Source: RPQJ01 sp963793675
GTDB lineage: Bacteria; Pseudomonadota; Gammaproteobacteria; Steroidobacterales; Steroidobacteraceae
Reading direction: 5' to 3'
Length of the DNA: 64,000 nucleotides
Assembly (NCBI GenBank): GCA_963793675.1
Contig: CAWCBA010000010.1
Coordinates: 310,001 to 374,000 of the forward strand
The notes beneath the pieces were generated by a model, which saw only the letters and a list, made by a program, of their open reading frames with translations, searched no databases and was not told the DNA's origin. Below are positions 44,708 through 53,842 of this stretch, piece after piece; within the stretch, counting starts at the first letter, position 1, and each line of letters starts with the position of its first letter. The translations under genes were made by a program, and so were the position numbers.

Positions 44708-47100
44708 ATGGAAGCCGAAAGCCTTAAGGATGGGTTTCGGGTGGGGGACTGGCTCGTCGAGCCCAGGGAATCCCGCGCGTCGAGGAACGGCCAGACCTGC
44801 AGCCTCACCGACGACCAGATTGAGGTGCTCATCGTCCTGGCCTCCCGGCACGGCGAGGCAGTGGACCACCGCACGCTGCGCAACGAGATCTGGCCCGGTT
44901 GCCACGGCTCCGAGGACAAGTTGCGTCAGATCCGTCGGCGCGCTGCGCGAGCTGTTCGGCGACAAGCCCCGCCATCCCCGTTACATCGCAAGTGTCGGCA
45001 ACGACGCGTATGCGCTGGTCGCGCACTTCGAGCAGGTGGCGCCAGTTGCCGGGGCGCCGGATCTGCTTGCGTCCGGTTACACGGCGCATGCCACGTTCGG
45101 CGGCCGCGTTCAGCGCCTGCTCGCGGAGCTTCGGCGTCGGCACGTATTCAAGGTCACGGCGTCCTACCTGGTCGGCATGTGGATCACGCTGCAGGTCGCC
45201 GAGGTCACGTTCGAGCCATTGCGCTTCCCCGAATGGTGGATGACGTGCGCTGACCATCCTGGCGGTGATCGGCTTGCCGATCGTCGTGGTGCTGGCGTGG
45301 ACGTACGAGATCACGCCGGAAGGAGTGGTGCTCGACGCCGGGGTCGATGGCACGGGTGTCATGCGCAGGCTGCCGCGACCTCGTCAGTCCATTGCACCTG
45401 CCATCGTGGCGGGTGTTGCGTTGATGGCGGCGGTGACGGGATTCGCTTGGTGGCGCTCGCTCGATACCTCTGCGACCTCTCAAGCCGGGCCCGTCCCCCC
45501 GCCGGAAATCGGGGCCCGTTCGATTGCCGTGCTGCCCCTGGTCGACATGAGTTCCGGCGGCGGCAACGCCTACCTGGGCGACGGACTGAGCGAAGAACTC
45601 TCGACCAAGCTCGCGCAGATTCCCGGCCTGCGCGTCGCGGCGCGAACTTCTGCTTTCGAGTTCAAGGGCAGGAATCTCGACGTCCGCAAGATAGGCCAGT
45701 CACTCGGCGTGCGGCACGTGCTCGAGGGCAGCGTGCGGCGCGACGGCGACAACGTGCGCGTGACGGTGCAGTTGATCGACACGGCGACGGGTTATCACGT
45801 CTGGGCCGGCAATTTCGATCGCGCGTGGCGTGACGTCCTGGAGTTGCAGGATGACATCGCCATCTCGGTTACCGACGCGCTGCAGGTCGTCCTCAAGGAT
45901 GCGGGCGTGCGACGCATCGAGGGCAAGCTACATCAGCTCGATACGCGAGCCATCGACCCCTACCTGGCGGGCCTTGCCGCCCTGCGCCAGCCGGGGGACC
46001 TCAGCCGGCTCAAGCAGGCCGAGCAGTCGTTCAAGGCGGCGACCGATATCGACCCCGAGTTCGCCGGAGCCTACGCGGGACTGTGCCGAACCTACGCGCG
46101 GCAGTTCGAGCGCACGCGCGATCCGGCTCCGCTCATGGCCGCAGACAGCGTCTGTCGCAGATCCCTCGAACTCGATTCCTCGCTGGTCGAAACGGAAAAG
46201 GCGCTGGCAAGCATGGCCGTCCTGGACGGCAAGTTCGAATCGGCCGCGGAGACGTATCGCGGCCTGCTCGCGCGCAATCCGCAGGACGCCGATGCCCACA
46301 TCGGTCTCGGCGACGCGCTCCAGGGCATGGGAAGGAGTGCCGAGGCCGAGGCGTCCTACCGCCGGGCGATCGCGGTCGAGCCGGCCTATTGGGGCGCCCA
46401 TGCCGCGCTCGGGTCATACCTGTTCCAGCGCGGCAAGATCGACGAGGCAGCCACCGCCCTGCGCAAGGTCACTGAACTGGTGCCTTCGAGCGCGAACGCC
46501 TGGAGCAATCTCGGCGGTGCACTGCAGATGAAGGGGGACCTCAGCGACGCCTTGCAGGCCTACGATCGCTCGCTGCAGCTCGAGCCGTCGAAGGATGCGT
46601 ACTCGAACCTCGCGACTTCTTACTTTTACCTCGGCCGGTTTCCCGAGGCGGTCGCCAGCTACGAGCGTGCCGCCGAACTCGGCGAGCACGACCACGTCAT
46701 CCAGGGCAACCTGGGCGATGCGCTCTGGCAGATCGACGGTCGCAGGGACGATGCGATCGCGCGTTATCGGCGTGCAATCCTGCTGGCCGAGGCTGAACTC
46801 GAGGCCAAGCCGGCCGATGCTGCGTTGCTGGCGCAGTTGGGGTATTACTACGGTCGTACAGGGGACCGCGACCAGTCCCAGCGCTACCTGTCAGAAGCGC
46901 TGGCAGCCGGCCCGGAGATACTCTACGTGCAGTATTTCGTCGGCGTCGCGGCTGCCGACAGGGGTGAACGCGAGGCGGCATTGCGGGCCGTCAACGAACT
47001 GGTCCGGTTGGGATTCCCGCTGTCGCTGTTGCGTTCCGCGCCGGAGTTCCGCAGTCTGTGGAACAGCGCCGAGTACCAGAAAATCATCGGCGCCGGCTGA
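44708..47100 (+). CDS. Winged-helix / membrane / TPR protein, CadC-like (two frameshifts)
   Basis: Reconstructed 796 aa. The N-terminus (about 1-100) is an OmpR-type DNA-binding domain (FRVGDWLVEPRESRASRNG, then LRNEIWPGC and LRELFGDKPRHPRYI). Two hydrophobic segments follow near 150-200 (YLVGMWITLQVAE; ILAVIGLPIVVVLAWTYEIT), then a TolB-like domain (IAVLPLVDMSSGGGNAYLGD; LEGSVRRDGDNVRVTVQLID). At least eight TPR units fill the C-terminus (EAEASYRRAIAVEPAYW, DALQAYDRSLQLEPS). This architecture is a known family of membrane-bound regulators, target unknown. Breaks near 44935 and 45247 are extra bases. ATG 44708 is preferred by the domain start. Confidence 0.87.
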
Positions 47101-47146
47101 CAATTCCAAGGGTCGTCGAACGACACATTGGCTAAAAGGGGGGCGA

Positions 47147-47644
47147 ATGATGAAGACCATGTCGATTCGTCTTGGCTTGGGGCTGACGCTGGCCTGGGTG
47201 ACTGGTGCCTTGTCAGGCTGCGCGCACGAGCCGGCGCATTTGAACGGCAAACCGTCCCATGCGACGTTCCAGATCGAGTTTCAGCCCGACCGAGTCGCGA
47301 AACCTACAGGCATGGTCATCACCCCGGACGAGGGCGATGCGTTCCTGCGGGTCGTCAGGTCTCCCGGTCCCGACGACAACAAGGTCGTCTGGCGGTCGGC
47401 ACAGAGCTTCAGGATCAGGTTCGTCCAGATTGACGACCAGACGCAACCACTCAAGCCGGGAAAGGAGCTCGGAAACGAGAAGAAAGACTGGAACGATGCA
47501 TCGAACAGGAACGGGGCCTGGGAGTACACGCTGAACCTCAGGCAGGGCAGCGGCAACGTCAGGGAAACGGTCGCGGCCAAGTACCTGGTCGAACACGCCG
47601 GTTCCGGGACCGTTTTTGATCCCGTCATCATCGTGGCTCGCTGA
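47147..47644 (+). CDS. Small lipoprotein of unknown function
   Basis: A 165-aa product with a lipoprotein signal (LGLTLAWVTGALSGCAHEP; lipobox LSGC). The mature part has ATFQIEFQPDRVAKPTGMVI near 40 and a Trp/Arg-rich middle (NNKVVWRSAQSFRIRF-like segment near 80). It ends in FDPVIIVAR. Tandem ATG codons at 47147 and 47150; SD AAAAGGGGGG. It follows the TPR protein by 46 bp and may share its transcript. I cannot assign a function. Confidence 0.78.
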   Translation: MMKTMSIRLGLGLTLAWVTGALSGCAHEPAHLNGKPSHATFQIEFQPDRVAKPTGMVITPDEGDAFLRVVRSPGPDDNKVVWRSAQSFRIRFVQIDDQTQPLKPGKELGNEKKDWNDASNRNGAWEYTLNLRQGSGNVRETVAAKYLVEHAGSGTVFDPVIIVAR

Positions 47645-47656
47645 GGCGGCCTGCGA

Positions 47657-49312
47657 GTGATCGCCGACCACGCCGAACTCAGTCGCTTCGAACGGTTCCT
47701 GTCGCTCGTCACGCGCGTGCGGCCCGGGGAGGGCCGCGCCGCGTTGCTGTTCTTCCTGCACGGCTTCCTGCTGCTCTCGTCCTACCAGGTCGTGAAGGCG
47801 CTGCGCGAAGCCTTCATGCTGACGAAATTTTCGGCCGAGACACGCTCCTATGCCGTCGCGTTGATGGCGCTGGTGCTGATGCTCGTCGTGCCGCTCTACG
47901 GCTGGGTGCGCCGTCACCTGGACGGCGCCCGTTTGCTGCGCGCCGTGACGATCTTCTTCGTCGTCACGATGCCGATCTTCGCGCTGCTCGCTCAGTCGGG
48001 CGTGTCGATCGCGTTCGCGTTCTTCATCTGGGTCGGCATCTACGGAGTGATGGTCGTCTCACAAATGTGGGCGTTCGCGGCCGACTCGTTCAACGTCAAG
48101 AGCGGCCAGCGGCTGTTCGTGGTGATCATGCTCGGCGCCAACCTGGGCGCGCTGGCCGGCTCGAAGATCGCGCAGCTGGCTGCGGCGCAACTGTCGCCGA
48201 TCGGGCTGATGGTGCTGGCTGCCGGCATCCTCGGCGCCACGCTGTTCCTGGCAGGCCCGGAGCGCGCCGCGGTGCCGGAAGGTTCGCGCGCGATTTCGGC
48301 GGAGCACGGCCGGCCCGTGCCGCGACTGCTCGGCGGTATCGGGCTCGTCCTGCGCGACCGCTACCTGCTGCTGATCGCGCTGCTCGTCGTGCTGCTCAAC
48401 TGGATCAACTCGACCGGCGAGTTCATCCTGGCTGACTACGTCAAGGCCGACGCCGTGGCGCGTGTGGCGGCGAGCGCGGGCACGCTGGACCTGGGCACGC
48501 TCATCACGGCGTTCTACGGCCAACTCAATTTCTGGGTGACGCTGGTCAGCCTTGGCATCCAGTTGTTCCTGGTCTCGCGCATCTACCAGGCGGTCGGCGT
48601 GCGCGGCGCGCTGCTGATCCACCCGATCATCGTCGCCGTCGCCTACGGCACGCTCGCGCTGGCACCGATCCTCGGCGGCTTCGTGCCGATCTTCACGCTG
48701 ATACGCTGGATCAAGATCGCCGAAAACAGCGTCGACTATTCGCTCATGAACACGACGCGGCAGGCGTTGTTCCTGCCGGTGGACCGCGACTCGAAGTACG
48801 ACGGCAAGACGGCCATCGACACTTTTTTCTGGCGGTTCGGCGATCTCATCCAGGCGCTGGCCGTTTACGTCGGCCTCAATTACCTGCACTGGGATGCGCC
48901 GAAGTTCGCAGTGTTGAACCTGCTGCTGGCGTTCGCGTGGATTGCCCTCGCGGTGGCGATCGGCCGCGGCTTCAGCCGCAAGGCGCTCGAAAACGTCATG
49001 AACGTGGCGCCCGAGGCGGTCGAGGAAATCCCCGACCTGGTCTTCTCGCCCGGCCAACCGTTCCTGCACCCCGTCTCACCGACCACCTTCCGCGACGCGG
49101 ATCCGGGCGACGTGCTGAATCTCCGCGCGTGCTGCGATGACGGCCAGCCGCTGCCGCGCTGGGTGCGGTTCGACGCGCGTCAGCGGGCCTTCATCGGTAC
49201 GGGGCCGGTCGACCTGGAAATCGCGGAGATGCGCATCGCGGTGATCGCGAGCGACGTGGACGGGCTCGAGGCACGCACCACGTTCGTCGTCAGGCGATTG
49301 CTGGTTACCTGA
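47657..49312 (+). CDS. Npt/MFS-like transporter with C-terminal cadherin-like domain
   Basis: A 551-aa inner-membrane protein. Residues 20-440 form about 10-12 helices with the Npt/ADP-ATP translocase-like opening LLSSYQVVKALREAFMLTKF and IYGVMVVSQMWAFAADSFN. NTTRQALFLPVDRDSKYDGK near 373 is conserved in this group. Residues about 455-551 are soluble and match a dystroglycan-type cadherin (CADG/He_PIG) pattern: DADPGDVLNLRACCDDG, LPRWVRFDARQRAFIGTGPV, and then DVDGLEARTTFVV. The substrate is unknown; nucleotide exchange should not be assumed. Start GTG 47657 follows the lipoprotein by 12 bp. Confidence 0.82.
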   Translation: MIADHAELSRFERFLSLVTRVRPGEGRAALLFFLHGFLLLSSYQVVKALREAFMLTKFSAETRSYAVALMALVLMLVVPLYGWVRRHLDGARLLRAVTIFFVVTMPIFALLAQSGVSIAFAFFIWVGIYGVMVVSQMWAFAADSFNVKSGQRLFVVIMLGANLGALAGSKIAQLAAAQLSPIGLMVLAAGILGATLFLAGPERAAVPEGSRAISAEHGRPVPRLLGGIGLVLRDRYLLLIALLVVLLNWINSTGEFILADYVKADAVARVAASAGTLDLGTLITAFYGQLNFWVTLVSLGIQLFLVSRIYQAVGVRGALLIHPIIVAVAYGTLALAPILGGFVPIFTLIRWIKIAENSVDYSLMNTTRQALFLPVDRDSKYDGKTAIDTFFWRFGDLIQALAVYVGLNYLHWDAPKFAVLNLLLAFAWIALAVAIGRGFSRKALENVMNVAPEAVEEIPDLVFSPGQPFLHPVSPTTFRDADPGDVLNLRACCDDGQPLPRWVRFDARQRAFIGTGPVDLEIAEMRIAVIASDVDGLEARTTFVVRRLLVT

Positions 49313-49364
49313 CGCCGACTCGCGCAAGGTGAGTCAGCGAGCCTGCGCGGTGCCCGCGTTTGCG

Positions 49365-51233
49365 TCAGGGACCTTTCGCCGCCGCACTCGCCGCTGCAGG
49401 CAACGCCAGTAAGGCATCGCGGCGTTCCAGGATCGCCTTGCGGCCCCTGGCGTCGACCAGCCCATCGAGCGAGGTCGCCAGGTTGGCCTCGTTCAGTGCG
49501 GCTGCCCGTCGCCGGACTTCGGCACCGGGCGAGGGCGGGCGCGCCTTGAGGTAGGCGGGCAGCGACTTCGTCGAGCCGAATGCGCGCTCGTGCGCCGTCA
49601 CGTAGACGAACCAGGCGTCGGAGTCGAACAGCAGCGAATCGGGCGTGCGGGCCTCGTTGCCGATCAGCGTGTCGAACGCATAGACGAGCTGGAACTGGGG
49701 TCCCGTGTCGCACCAGCCGCCGCCGCGCAACTGCTGCTTCTGCACGTCGGTCTGCGTCACCCACTTGAGCGGACGCCCCTGCAGCACGCCCCGCTGGCCC
49801 TGCACCTCGCGTTCGACCGTGACCGGTACGATGCCGAGGCCGAGCTGGCGATCGAGCCGGTAGGCCGCGACTTCCCTGCGCGCAGCATCTGCCGTGCGCA
49901 CCTGGAACACTGCGGGAATCCGCTTGCCTGCGTGACTTACCGAGACGTTCAGCTCGTTCGGCCCGCGCGGACCCGCCACCGTCACCTCGCCGTCGTTCAG
50001 CGCGGCCAGCACGCTGGCATCGTCGATCTCGTTGGGCGCGACGAACAGGCCTTCCGGCTTGAGCGGCGTGGCGTCCGGTTCGCCCGCGTAACGCACGCTG
50101 AGTCCGGTGGGCTGCAGGAAGAGCGCAACGGCACGACCCTTGTACGCCGCGCGATTCATGCCGGCGTCGAGTTTCACGACCCGCCCGTCGAAGCGAGTGA
50201 CCGCCCGCAGGTCGCGCGTGGGGGTGTGTCCGACGACCAGTCGCGTCACCCCGAACTGCTGCAGCAGTGGGAGCAGCACGTCAGCTTCCGCTGCCTCGTT
50301 GCACAGTGCGGCGCCGCGATACCAGTTGGGGCCGTCGCTCGAGAGCAGCTCGCTGGCGTCTGCCTGCTCGAAACCTTGCACGGCGTCAGCCAGTGCCGGG
50401 TCTGCCGCGCCGCCGTTTGCCGCGGCGAGGGCGGCGAGACGTTCCTGCGCCAGCCTTGGCCGCGCGTGGTACTCGTCGCCGGGCTGCAGCAGCTTCGCCT
50501 GCGCGAGGCGGTCGGCGAGCCCAAGGTACTCGGTGAGCGCCGTGCGATAGCGCAGGTTGAGTTCCGGCAGGCTCATGCCACGCAGGGCCTGCGACGGTCC
50601 TGCGTGCATGAAGAGCGTGTCATTGACGGTGATTGCGACCGGCAACGACAGCAGCCACTGGCCGTACTTGCCCCTGGGCGACAGCGCGGCGCGGTGACCG
50701 AAATACCCCGGCGGAAATTTCTGGTCAAAGCCGGCACCCGAGCCCGCGCCGAGCGCCGCCTCCCAGGCGTTGCGCAGTTGCATGCGTTCCGCGGCCGGTT
50801 CCAGGTCCATGTACGAAGCGTATTCGCCGACGTCCACGTAGCGCAGGTCGCCGAGCACGTTCATCGCCTCGTGGTTGCCGAGCACCACGTGCAGTTGCCC
50901 GCCGGCCGCCTGGGCCTCAACCTGCAGTCTCATCAGCAGGTCCATCACCTTGCGCGAATCGGCGCCGCGGTCGAGCAGGTCACCGAGGCTCACGACGTGC
51001 GTCGGTCCGGCCGCCCAGCGGTCCTGCGCATCGACGATGCCGGTTTCGCGGAGCAGCGTGATCAGTTCGGAGTAGGCGCCGTGCACGTCGGCGAACGCGA
51101 CCACGCGATCCACGCCGCTCCATTGCACCTGGGCCGCCTGGGCGACCGCCGGCAGCGGCCGGGCGAGGCCGGTGACTGCAGCGAGAGCGAGCAGCGACGC
51201 GAGCGCGAACCCTGGCAGGCGGCGTGTTCTCAT
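49365..51233 (-). CDS. Secreted metallophosphoesterase with C-terminal kinase-like domain
   Basis: A 622-aa exported protein (signal peptide about 1-32). The calcineurin-type domain has Asp49/His51 in FADVHGAY, Asp85 in SLGDLLDRG, Asn120/His121 in LGNHE, His210 in MHAG and His336 in VGHTP, a complete active site. Residues about 398-560 have a second domain: EVAAYRLDRQLGLGIVPVTV (454-473), YAFDTLIGNEART (518-530) and TAHERAFG (546-553). The pattern resembles FAM20/PI3K-4-like small-kinase folds ('FDxLIGNxDR', 'xDNGRGFG') but lacks the key Asp residues. It is 11 bp from the kinase-like gene upstream, so one operon. Confidence 0.8.
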   Translation of the reverse strand: MRTRRLPGFALASLLALAAVTGLARPLPAVAQAAQVQWSGVDRVVAFADVHGAYSELITLLRETGIVDAQDRWAAGPTHVVSLGDLLDRGADSRKVMDLLMRLQVEAQAAGGQLHVVLGNHEAMNVLGDLRYVDVGEYASYMDLEPAAERMQLRNAWEAALGAGSGAGFDQKFPPGYFGHRAALSPRGKYGQWLLSLPVAITVNDTLFMHAGPSQALRGMSLPELNLRYRTALTEYLGLADRLAQAKLLQPGDEYHARPRLAQERLAALAAANGGAADPALADAVQGFEQADASELLSSDGPNWYRGAALCNEAAEADVLLPLLQQFGVTRLVVGHTPTRDLRAVTRFDGRVVKLDAGMNRAAYKGRAVALFLQPTGLSVRYAGEPDATPLKPEGLFVAPNEIDDASVLAALNDGEVTVAGPRGPNELNVSVSHAGKRIPAVFQVRTADAARREVAAYRLDRQLGLGIVPVTVEREVQGQRGVLQGRPLKWVTQTDVQKQQLRGGGWCDTGPQFQLVYAFDTLIGNEARTPDSLLFDSDAWFVYVTAHERAFGSTKSLPAYLKARPPSPGAEVRRRAAALNEANLATSLDGLVDARGRKAILERRDALLALPAAASAAAKGP

Positions 51234-51244
51234 TCCTGCGTTCC

Positions 51245-52228
51245 TCAGTTCGGGGCGGCCACGACGGCGATTTCACCGGCATCAATGCGCTGCAGCAATT
51301 TGACGAGCAGGCGATTCACGGCGGAGATTTCGCTCTTCGTGAGTCCCATCTGCAGGTCATTGCCTTTGCGCCGTACCCCGCGGTTGGGCGACAGGTTGGG
51401 CCCTGGCGCGACCGGGACGTAGCGGTCGCCCTCGAGCTTCCATTGCGCCAGCACACCCAGGCGCTGCTCGAGCACCGGCACTGTGACGGTGCGAAGTCTC
51501 GCGACCGTGTCGGCCGGCAGGCGGTTGACACGAATGTCCTTCCATGCCTCGCCCCGATCGCTGTCGATGGACGCGAAAGCAACGCCGTGGTCGATCGAAA
51601 AGACGCGCGCGCCCGTCTCGCTCTTGCCGATGAGGAAATTCCCGGCGTTCGAATCGCGGTGCTCGATCAGGTAGGTGAGCACGTTCAGTTGCCCGATGTG
51701 GCGTGCATACAGCGGGTCGGCGTCGAATCGGACGGGGTTGTAGACGTCGGCGACTACGGCGATGTCGTTGAGCCAGTATTGCAGCACCGCCAGCACCTGG
51801 TCGGCGGACGAGAAGGTTCGGGTCACGTCGGGCTGGTATTTCGCGAAATCCGCCCGTGGAATGAAGCGCAGCGCGGTCGGCGGCACCACGTATTCGGCGG
51901 GATCGATGAAGAGCTTCTGCAGCTCGTAGGCGGCGAGGTCGTAACGCGGCACGTTGTTGAACGTGTCGGCGCCGGGTTCGGCCTTGCGCAGCTTGACGCG
52001 CAGCGGCGGGGCCCCACCGAACGACACGTCGGCCCGCAGCGTGATGTCGCCCTTGGCTTTCGGCCGGCTGATCTCGGCCTGCGTGATCACGAGCGGCTCG
52101 GCGGCGAGCAGCCGCTCGAGGTCCGCGATGGGTTGCGTGATGTTGGAATCCTGCGCGGCCGCCGTCGCGGCGAGTCCGGCCAGCAACGGGGCTGCGAGCA
52201 GGCATGCGAGCCTGGTCATTGGCTTCAT
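51245..52228 (-). CDS. Exported kinase-like protein (FAM20 / PI3-4K-like fold)
   Basis: A 327-aa protein with a Sec signal peptide (LACLLAAPLLAGLAATAAA). The mature region has LRVKLRKAE near 77 (candidate ATP-contacting Lys), LAAYELQKLFIDPAEYVVPP (98-117), then EHRDSNAGNFLIG (189-201) and FSIDHGVAFAS (210-220). The D...N...D layout is that of the atypical kinase/PI4K-like superfamily, with Asp192, Asn197 and Asp213 as candidate catalytic and metal-binding residues. Such a kinase would act outside the cytoplasm, which is unusual. Together with the metallophosphoesterase it suggests a phosphorylation/dephosphorylation pair. Function is inference. Confidence 0.72.
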   Translation of the reverse strand: MKPMTRLACLLAAPLLAGLAATAAAQDSNITQPIADLERLLAAEPLVITQAEISRPKAKGDITLRADVSFGGAPPLRVKLRKAEPGADTFNNVPRYDLAAYELQKLFIDPAEYVVPPTALRFIPRADFAKYQPDVTRTFSSADQVLAVLQYWLNDIAVVADVYNPVRFDADPLYARHIGQLNVLTYLIEHRDSNAGNFLIGKSETGARVFSIDHGVAFASIDSDRGEAWKDIRVNRLPADTVARLRTVTVPVLEQRLGVLAQWKLEGDRYVPVAPGPNLSPNRGVRRKGNDLQMGLTKSEISAVNRLLVKLLQRIDAGEIAVVAAPN

Positions 52229-52317
52229 TCTTCTCCCTCCGTACGCGAACGATTACCCGCGCCCGGCCCGGTGGACAACTGCGGCGGGTCGTCATGGGCA
52301 ATCCTAGCCCGAAACCG

Positions 52318-53809
52318 CTAGCGAGTCGCGCGTGCCACCACGAAGAACCGGATGTCGTTGCCGTCCGCGAAGACCGTGCCGATTGGGGTCGGCATCGCGC
52401 CACAGGCCGCGAGGGCTTCGTCGAACTTCGCCGTGCGCAGCGCCTTGATCGCGAAGACGTCGCGTTCCCTGTCCTTGACCTCGTCGCACAGGCTTTCTGC
52501 GGACAGGTACTTCGAATACTCGAACCGGTGCTCGCCGAGCTGGACGCCTTCGATCGGGATGTCGAGATAGACATTCAGGCCGTAGTACGGGCGCATGCCG
52601 ACGAACACGATCCGGTCCACCGCACGACCCTGCAGCAGCGTCGAGACCTGCGCTGCGATGTGGCGCGCGTCCCGGTCCGTGTGCCAGTACGCCAGCACGC
52701 CCTTGAGCGAGACCAGGGCGGCGAGGGTGAGTCCCGTGATCCATGCTATCCGCCGGCCCGTGGCCTGGCGCGACCCCGACAGCGCGCGCGCCATCATGAG
52801 CGCGAGCGGGACGAACAGCGGCAACACGTAGAGTTGCAGTCTCGAGCGCGCCAGGAAGAACACCGCGAGCGGCAGCAGCAGCCAGTACGCGAGCAGCAGC
52901 CAGTCGCGATTGCGCTCCCGCAGGCGGGCCCTGAACGCCCGCCACGCGGCGGCGGGACCGCCGGCCGCGACGATCGCCAGCGGCGACCACGGCAGCGTGC
53001 CGACCGATGAGCATCGGCACGTAGACCAGGAACGCGCCGTACCACTGGGCGTTGCGGTCGTGGGTCGAGGTGAAGACCCTGTCGTACACCTCGTAGCCGA
53101 GGAAGTAGCCGAGCCGGTCCGGTTGCTGGGCGACCACGACGCCGAACCACGTGAACGCGACGACGGCGAACAGCAGCAGCCCGGCGGGCACGAACATCGA
53201 CTTGAAGCGCGGTCGATCGTGGATGCCCAGGTAGAGCATCATCGCAAAGAGCGGCAGCAGTCCCGGCGGTCCCTTGGTCATGAATGCCAGGCCCCAGCCC
53301 AGCCACATGAGCACGAACCAGCGGCGGGCGTCGCGGCCGTCGCGGGACCACGCCTCGACGAAGGCGTACATCGCGGCGGTCTCGGACAGGACCAGCAGAG
53401 GGTCGGTCGAGACGATGTTCGAGGCGATGGCCGGTGCGAACGACAATCCCCAGGCAATCGCCGGCAACCAGGGGCGCTGCGGGCAGAGCCGGCGGCCGAG
53501 GCCGAATACGAACAGTCCGGTGCCGACGTACGCGAGCGCACTCGGCAGGCGCGCCGCCCATTCGTTGTGGCCGAGCGCGGCAAAGCTCGCGGCCAGCGCC
53601 CAGTAGGTCAACGGCGGCTTGGTCAGGTGCGGATGCTGGCCGTCGATCGTCGGGATCAGCCAGTCGCCGCTCTCGTGCATGTTGATGCCGCCGGAACTGT
53701 AGCGACCCTCGTCCGGCTCCCAGATGCCACGCGTGCCCTGGAACGCGAATGCCATCAGGCATAACAGCGCGACCAGCCAGAGCGGGGCGCGGGTGTGGGC
53801 GGTGCTCAT
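52318..53809 (-). CDS. ArnT/PMT-like glycosyltransferase, GT39/GT83 (one frameshift)
   Basis: Polytopic transferase using a lipid-linked sugar. Reconstructed 496 aa. The N-terminus has the PMT signature WEPDEGRYSSGGINM near 30 (conserved Asp-Glu), then HPHLTKPPLTYWALA near 58. Repeated hydrophobic helices follow (WLPAIAWGLSFAPAIASNIV; LMWLGWGLAFMTKGPPGLLP). The C-terminal part has FLARSRLQLYVLPLFVPLAL. The frame breaks near 53008, one extra base; corrected VPMLIGGTLPWSPLAIV. ArnT-like enzymes modify lipid A, but other acceptors are possible. It stands upstream of the kinase-like gene on the same strand, 89 bp away. Confidence 0.85.
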
Positions 53810-53842
53810 CGCTGGTGTGTCCGGTAGCTGCTCGCGACGGCG

